Assembly (NCBI GenBank): GCA_937926205.1
Contig: CALEYL010000073.1
Coordinates: forward strand, 1-38,969
Reading direction: 5' to 3'
DNA: 38,969 nucleotides
From: an uncultured Saprospiraceae bacterium
GTDB taxonomy: Bacteria > Bacteroidota > Bacteroidia > Chitinophagales > Saprospiraceae
Shown: piece by piece, positions 34,591 through 38,969 of the stretch
Position numbering within the stretch: position 1 is the stretch's first letter
Layout: every line of letters starts with the position of its first letter
Translations under genes and position numbers: made by a program
The notes under the pieces: generated by a model
Database searches by the model: none
What the model was told of the DNA's origin: nothing
What the model saw: the letters and a program-made list of their open reading frames with translations, nothing else

Positions 34591-35235
34591 CTATTTCGCG
34601 TTAAAATCCACTTTGGCATAAATATCTCCGATGCTTATTGCCTGATTCCAGATTTGGAAATGTTGCTCCATACTGTCATAATCCATACTTGCCCAGCGGT
34701 GGGTTTCGGCGTCGCGAAAATGTAAAGTCAGGTAAGCATAGTCCTGTTCCACGTAGAGGATGTATTCCAACGCATTGATTTTTTTGTAGCGTCGCAATTT
34801 GTCCTGCCAATCATAGCGCTCTGTTCCGGGCGACAGCACTTCCACAACCAACCAGGGATTGAGTGTGGCGAACCTTCCTGGCAGGTATTCGTGGTATTCC
34901 GGAGCTCCAAAAACGACGGCAGCGTCAGGGTTGTAGCTTGTTCCTAGTTCGGGGATATAAACGGGGCGGTTGCTGCCATAGCACTGGAATTTGGCTTCAT
35001 TTCTGTACAGCAGATAAAAAATACCAAGCAAATTGGCCACAATCTGCTCGTGCAGAGGAGATGCGTAGCTCATCAGGATTAATTCATTGGGCTGGTATTC
35101 CACAGAAAACTCTGCAGCATCAAGCAAATACAAAAAATCATTAAACGACCCGGGCATTGGGACTTTGTCCATACCAGGCATTGCGATTTGCTGTAAAGCT
35201 GTGTGTGTGAGTGGAAATTTGGTTTTTACATCCAT
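34591..35235 (-). CDS. Uma2-family (DUF820) nuclease-fold protein
   Basis: 214 residues with no signal peptide. It shows the Uma2 pattern: an early EYQPNELILMSYAS strand, YNPDAAVVFGAPE with the first acidic residue, then WLVVEVLSPGTERYDWQDKLRRYKKINALEYILYVEQ, where VEVLS and the following D-K-x-x-x-Y belong to the family's PD-(D/E)xK-like core. These proteins are often expanded in cyanobacteria and Bacteroidota. Nuclease activity is inferred from the fold and the biological role is unclear. It stands as a single gene, upstream of the his genes and divergent from the large lipoprotein gene. Confidence 0.85.
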   Translation of the reverse strand: MDVKTKFPLTHTALQQIAMPGMDKVPMPGSFNDFLYLLDAAEFSVEYQPNELILMSYASPLHEQIVANLLGIFYLLYRNEAKFQCYGSNRPVYIPELGTSYNPDAAVVFGAPEYHEYLPGRFATLNPWLVVEVLSPGTERYDWQDKLRRYKKINALEYILYVEQDYAYLTLHFRDAETHRWASMDYDSMEQHFQIWNQAISIGDIYAKVDFNAK

Positions 35236-35309
35236 AGCGAGGGTGATTTGAGACCCTTAAAACAAGGTAAATATAGCAAAAAGCAAAAGAAATTCAAAAT
35301 GAGAGGGTC

Positions 35310-35317
35310 TATATTTG
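35310..35317 (+). promoter_or_regulatory. Possible -7 box before the ThuA fusion gene
   Basis: TATATTTG fits TAnnTTTG and lies 75 bases before the start at 35392, in the divergent gap between the Uma2 gene and the large lipoprotein. No -33 element is seen. Confidence 0.35.
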
Positions 35318-35391
35318 ATGCATTCGCAAGATCAACTATCTTAGCGTCAATTGTACACATTGCCTAATTGTTTACTACATAAAAAACGCAC

Positions 35392-38300
35392 ATGATCCGT
35401 TGCTTTCACCCTCTTTGGAAAGGCCTGCTCGTTGCAGTAGCCCTCGTTGCATTATTGGCTTCCTGCAGCAAACGCCCCGGTACGCCGGCCGTTTTGGTTT
35501 TTTGCAAAACCGCGGGTTATCACCATGAATCCATTGCCGATGGTATTGCTGCCATTGGAAAATTGGGCATGGAAAATGGTTTTACAGTTGATACAACCAC
35601 TAATTCTGCGTGGTTCAGAGACGATACCCTGTCGAAGTATTCCGCTGTCGTATTTTTGAGTACGACCGGCGATGTGCTGGACCATTACCAGGAAGCATCT
35701 TTTGAGCGCTACATTCAGGCCGGCGGCGGCTACGTGGGCATTCATGCTGCGTCGGATACCGAATACGAATGGGGCTGGTACGGGCGTCTTGCCGGCGCGT
35801 ATTTTCTGGAGCACCCTGGGATGTCTGACACTTTTAACAATGTCCAGGAGGGCGTACTGCATGTTGTCGACCAGAAGCACGAGGCGACCAAACACCTCCC
35901 GGAAAACTGGATACGCACCGACGAATGGTACAGCTTCAAAAAAATGAATCCGGAGGTCAAAGTGCTGATGACCATTGATGAAACAACCTATAAAGGGGGC
36001 AAAAACGGTGATTACCACCCAACAACCTGGTACCATGAATACGATGGCGGCAGGGCTTTTTATACGGCATTGGGCCACACGAAAGAATCTTTTGTAGAGC
36101 CGGATTTCCTCCAGCTTTTGCTTGGCGGGATCAAATACGCCATTGGTTCAAACAAAAAGCTGGACTATACAAAAGCCAAAACACTGCCCGTGCCGGAAGA
36201 AGACCGTTTTTCCAAAACCATGCTTTCTTCGGGCGTTTTTTACGAACCCACTGAAATGGCCATCCTGCCCAATCTGGATATCTTAATTGCCCAGCGGCGG
36301 GGTGAAATTCTGATGTATAAAAACGAAACCGCTGAAGTGAAACAGGTCGGGTTTTTAGATGTCTATTTTAAAGCCGACGTCAAAGGCGTCAATGCAGAAG
36401 AAGGCGTTATGGGCATTAAGGCAGATCCGAATTTTGAAAAAAACCACTACGTATTTGTTTTTTACAGCCCGGCAGATACCTCTGTAAACCGTTTGTCGCG
36501 GTTCAAATTTGAAAACGATACGCTGGACCTTAAAACGGAGCAGGTTATTTTGCAGTTGTATTCCCAACGGCAAATCTGTTGCCATACCGGCGGCTCTATA
36601 GCTTTTGATAAAGATGGGCTCTTGTATCTCTCTACCGGCGATAACTCTACGCCGTTTGACGAACCGAAACAAACCTATGCCAACCACGGATTCGCACCAT
36701 TGGATGACCGCCCCGGGCACGAGCAGTACGATGCCCGCCGCTCTTCCGGCAATGCCAATGACCTTCGGGGTAAGATCCTGCGCATCCGCGTAAAAGACGA
36801 TGGCAGCTATGAGATACCAGAAGGAAACCTCTATCCAAAAGGCCAGCCGGGAACCCGCCCGGAGATTTATGTACAGGGCAACCGCAACCCTTACCGCATT
36901 TCTGTGGATCAGAAAAACGGCTACTTGTACTGGGGAGAAGTTGGCCCTGATGCTAACGACGACAGCCTTGCTGTGCGCGGCCCAAGGGGTTATGACGAAG
37001 TCAATCAGGCCCGGAAAGCCGGCTTTTTTGGCTGGCCGCTTTTCATCGGCGACAACTACCCCTACCGGCCTTATGACTACAGCACCGGGACTTCAAAAGA
37101 GCCATTCGATCCGAAAAAACCTGTAAATACCTCCCGCAACAATACCGGTATCCAGGAATTGCCGCCGGCTGAACCGGCATTTATATGGTACCCGTATGGC
37201 ATTTCACCTGATTTCCCACAGACAGGAACGGGGGGAAGAAATGCCATGGCCGGCCCTGTTTATTACGCTGATATGTTTCCGGAAGCCACCCGTTTGCCCG
37301 CTTATTACAACAACAAACTGATTATTTACGACTGGATACGCGGCTGGATAAAAGCAGTGACCATGCAGCCCAACGGTGATTTTGATAAGATGGAGCCCTT
37401 CATGCCCAATACAAAATTCAATTCCATTATTGACATGGAAATAGGGCCTGACGGAAAATTGTACCTACTGGAATACGGCACCGGTTGGTTTTCCCAAAAC
37501 CTCGATTCTGGTCTGTCCCGGATTGATTTTAATGCAGGTAACCGCGCACCCAAAGTTAACGGTATCGCTGCCAGCCAAACTTCCGGCTCCCTGCCCTTAT
37601 CTGTTGTGTTTACGGCAGATGCCATTGACCCGGAGGGCGATAAATTGACTTACAACTGGGACCTGGGAGACGGGGTGACAAAACAGACCTCCGAACCCCG
37701 CCTTGAATATACCTTTGACAAAATAGGTTCGTATACGGTTTTTGTTCAGGTGAGCGACGACAAAAACGAAACCACCAAAAGCAATTCGCTGGGCATTTAT
37801 GCAGGGAACGACGCACCGGTTGTCAATATAGCGCTTACGGGCAACCAGGTCTTCTATTTTCCCAATAAGCCCATCCGCTATGCGGTTAGTCTTTTCGATA
37901 AAAACGATCCTTCTGCGGCTTCAGACGCCTCACGCGTTTTTGTATCCACAGATTATATAGAAAGCAGCGATAAAGCGGCTTTACCCATGGGGCATCAAAC
38001 AGGAGAAGCTGTTTCGAGTGGAAAAAGCATCATGGAAGCCATGGTTTGTAAAGCCTGTCATAAGGTGGCCGAAAAATCGATCGGCCCGTCTTTTGAAGAC
38101 ATCGCAAAACGCTACCAGAAAGACCCCAATGCAACGGCTTACCTGCTGGGGAAAATCCGGAATGGCGGTTCCGGCGTTTGGGGCGAAACAGCCATGCCAG
38201 GTAACCCAGACCTCAAGGAGGTTGACGCACAACAGATTGTAGGCTGGATCAGATCACTGGCTGCCACAGCACAACCGGCCCAAAAATCACTGGCGCCAAG

Positions 38301-38847
38301 CGGCTCTGTGCTCCCGGGGCAGGGTAAAAAGCCTACGAATAATGGATTTTTTATCCTCAGAGCCAGTTATACCGACAAAGGTGGCGAAGGCATTCAGCCG
38401 CTGACCGGAAATGCTTCGGTAACCCTCAGAAGTAACACCATGAGTTTTGATAATGCCCGGAATCTAAAGAATTATACGGCCTTTGATTTTGGCGGGTCCC
38501 ACCTCATGATGACGCCACAAGTGGAAGGGTATTTTAGTCTGGACAGCCTTGACCTCACCGATGTAGCTACCGCGACGCTGGCTGCAGGCGGGCAGGCGGC
38601 GCCAAAATTCGGCTATACTTTTGAATTACGGCTCGATGCGCCTAACGGTAAAAAACTGGGCGAAGCAACCCTTAAAGGAACCGGCAATGCTCCTGTAAAA
38701 GCAGGCATACAACGCTTCACGCTTTCTTTTGCTTTGCAGCCGGTAACCGACGGCAAACGGCACAACCTGTATATTGTCAGCAGGCCAAATGATCCGGCTG
38801 AGCCGAATCGGGTTGCGCTGCGGGAGATTGTGTTTGGTGCGAAATAG
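35392..38847 (+). CDS. ThuA-sugar dehydrogenase-PKD-cytochrome c lipoprotein
   Basis: 1151 residues. A lipoprotein signal with lipobox LLASC places it on a membrane outside the cytoplasm. Domains in order: a ThuA-like fold at about 31-245 (VLVFCKTAGYHHESI, GGGYVGIHAASDTEYEW, ALGHTKESF); a PQQ-type glucose/sorbosone dehydrogenase beta-propeller at about 275-710 (CCHTGGSIAFDKDGLLYLSTGD, GNRNPYRISVDQ, GEVGPDAN); PKD at about 718-805; a class I cytochrome c at about 870-965, with C886-x-x-C889-H890 haem attachment and Met935 as probable axial ligand; and a C-terminal beta domain (about 980-1151) like a carbohydrate-binding module. Electrons from sugar oxidation could pass to the fused haem. The substrate is unknown. 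It is transcribed alone. Confidence 0.9.
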   Translation: MIRCFHPLWKGLLVAVALVALLASCSKRPGTPAVLVFCKTAGYHHESIADGIAAIGKLGMENGFTVDTTTNSAWFRDDTLSKYSAVVFLSTTGDVLDHYQEASFERYIQAGGGYVGIHAASDTEYEWGWYGRLAGAYFLEHPGMSDTFNNVQEGVLHVVDQKHEATKHLPENWIRTDEWYSFKKMNPEVKVLMTIDETTYKGGKNGDYHPTTWYHEYDGGRAFYTALGHTKESFVEPDFLQLLLGGIKYAIGSNKKLDYTKAKTLPVPEEDRFSKTMLSSGVFYEPTEMAILPNLDILIAQRRGEILMYKNETAEVKQVGFLDVYFKADVKGVNAEEGVMGIKADPNFEKNHYVFVFYSPADTSVNRLSRFKFENDTLDLKTEQVILQLYSQRQICCHTGGSIAFDKDGLLYLSTGDNSTPFDEPKQTYANHGFAPLDDRPGHEQYDARRSSGNANDLRGKILRIRVKDDGSYEIPEGNLYPKGQPGTRPEIYVQGNRNPYRISVDQKNGYLYWGEVGPDANDDSLAVRGPRGYDEVNQARKAGFFGWPLFIGDNYPYRPYDYSTGTSKEPFDPKKPVNTSRNNTGIQELPPAEPAFIWYPYGISPDFPQTGTGGRNAMAGPVYYADMFPEATRLPAYYNNKLIIYDWIRGWIKAVTMQPNGDFDKMEPFMPNTKFNSIIDMEIGPDGKLYLLEYGTGWFSQNLDSGLSRIDFNAGNRAPKVNGIAASQTSGSLPLSVVFTADAIDPEGDKLTYNWDLGDGVTKQTSEPRLEYTFDKIGSYTVFVQVSDDKNETTKSNSLGIYAGNDAPVVNIALTGNQVFYFPNKPIRYAVSLFDKNDPSAASDASRVFVSTDYIESSDKAALPMGHQTGEAVSSGKSIMEAMVCKACHKVAEKSIGPSFEDIAKRYQKDPNATAYLLGKIRNGGSGVWGETAMPGNPDLKEVDAQQIVGWIRSLAATAQPAQKSLAPSGSVLPGQGKKPTNNGFFILRASYTDKGGEGIQPLTGNASVTLRSNTMSFDNARNLKNYTAFDFGGSHLMMTPQVEGYFSLDSLDLTDVATATLAAGGQAAPKFGYTFELRLDAPNGKKLGEATLKGTGNAPVKAGIQRFTLSFALQPVTDGKRHNLYIVSRPNDPAEPNRVALREIVFGAK

Positions 38848-38853
38848 GATGTT

Positions 38854-38969
38854 TCAGGTTTGAGGTGGCCAGAGTCCACAATTGTCTAAAACGCTGTTTA
38901 ATACAGCGCCCATCTCCGCGTTTTCTATGGTTAATCCAAAGAAATGTTCAGATTTTTTTGATATGTAAC
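38854..38969 (-). CDS. Possible 3' end of a further gene (partial)
   Basis: On the minus strand a frame is open from the right edge for 37 codons to a TGA at 38854-38856, reading FFGLTIENAEMGAVLNSVL and ending CGLWPPQT. It would be convergent with the large lipoprotein, stopping six bases from the other gene's end. The composition looks protein-like, but the piece is too short to identify or to be sure of. Confidence 0.35.
   Translation of the reverse strand, partial: YISKKSEHFFGLTIENAEMGAVLNSVLDNCGLWPPQT

Noticed and set aside
34591..35235. Uma2 protein as part of a defence or toxin system
   Set aside because: No partner gene, mobile element or defence gene is adjacent; its neighbours are his genes and an unrelated lipoprotein.

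Overview
The window reads as a chromosomal segment of a Bacteroidota bacterium, most likely in the Saprospiria/Lewinella-Haliscomenobacter sphere. This rests on content, not on any database search. It carries a full-length sprA (outer-membrane translocon of the type IX secretion system, T9SS), two predicted T9SS cargo proteins with C-terminal sorting domains, a fused alpha/beta 2-oxoacid dehydrogenase E1, a bifunctional hisB of the Bacteroidota type, an RprX/RprY-like two-component pair and TAnnTTTG-type -7 promoter boxes. No rRNA, tRNA, CRISPR array, phage or transposase gene was seen.

Layout. 1-375 is non-coding and holds hairpins and a copy of a short palindromic repeat. 376-870 (-) is a small lipocalin-like secreted protein. 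1067-1233 is a MITE-like, hairpin-forming element just upstream of recO (1259-1990). A convergent BON-LysM protein (2058-2441, -) and a SecD-like periplasmic-domain lipoprotein (2665-3615, -) follow. 3769-7455 is a large secreted metalloprotease ending in a clear terminator. 7544-8029 is a Nudix hydrolase.

8094-11206 is a compact three-gene unit: a crotonase of LiuC-like type, a small unknown protein and a fused branched-chain-type 2-oxoacid dehydrogenase E1. After udg (11443-12123) come methylmalonyl-CoA mutase (12315-14441) and comF. Together the crotonase, the E1 and the mutase suggest catabolism of branched-chain amino acids through propionyl-/methylmalonyl-CoA. ruvA (15231-15824) and the 7.4-kb sprA (16247-23644) follow, a neighbour pair I remember from other Bacteroidota.

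23965-26271 is a histidine kinase/response regulator pair closed by a strong terminator. pyrD (GTG start) and a leucine-rich-like T9SS cargo protein come next. On the minus strand lie a polyferredoxin membrane protein and an FAD/NAD(P) oxidoreductase, plausibly an electron-transfer pair. They are followed by a partial histidine block (hisB-hisH-hisA, in that transcription order) and a Uma2-family protein. 35392-38847 is a very large lipoprotein fusing ThuA, glucose/sorbosone dehydrogenase, PKD, cytochrome c and a C-terminal beta domain. The right edge may hold the 3' end of one more minus-strand gene.

The most unusual layer is the repeats. There are a hairpin element before recO, a roughly 21-bp palindrome that also sits in frame inside the oxidoreductase gene, and families of short degenerate repeats directly abutting start codons (udg, the Fe-S gene, hisA). 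I did not find a convincing new defence or mobile system. The repeats, the stand-alone SecD-like lipoprotein and the cysteine-bearing sensor kinase are the best leads.
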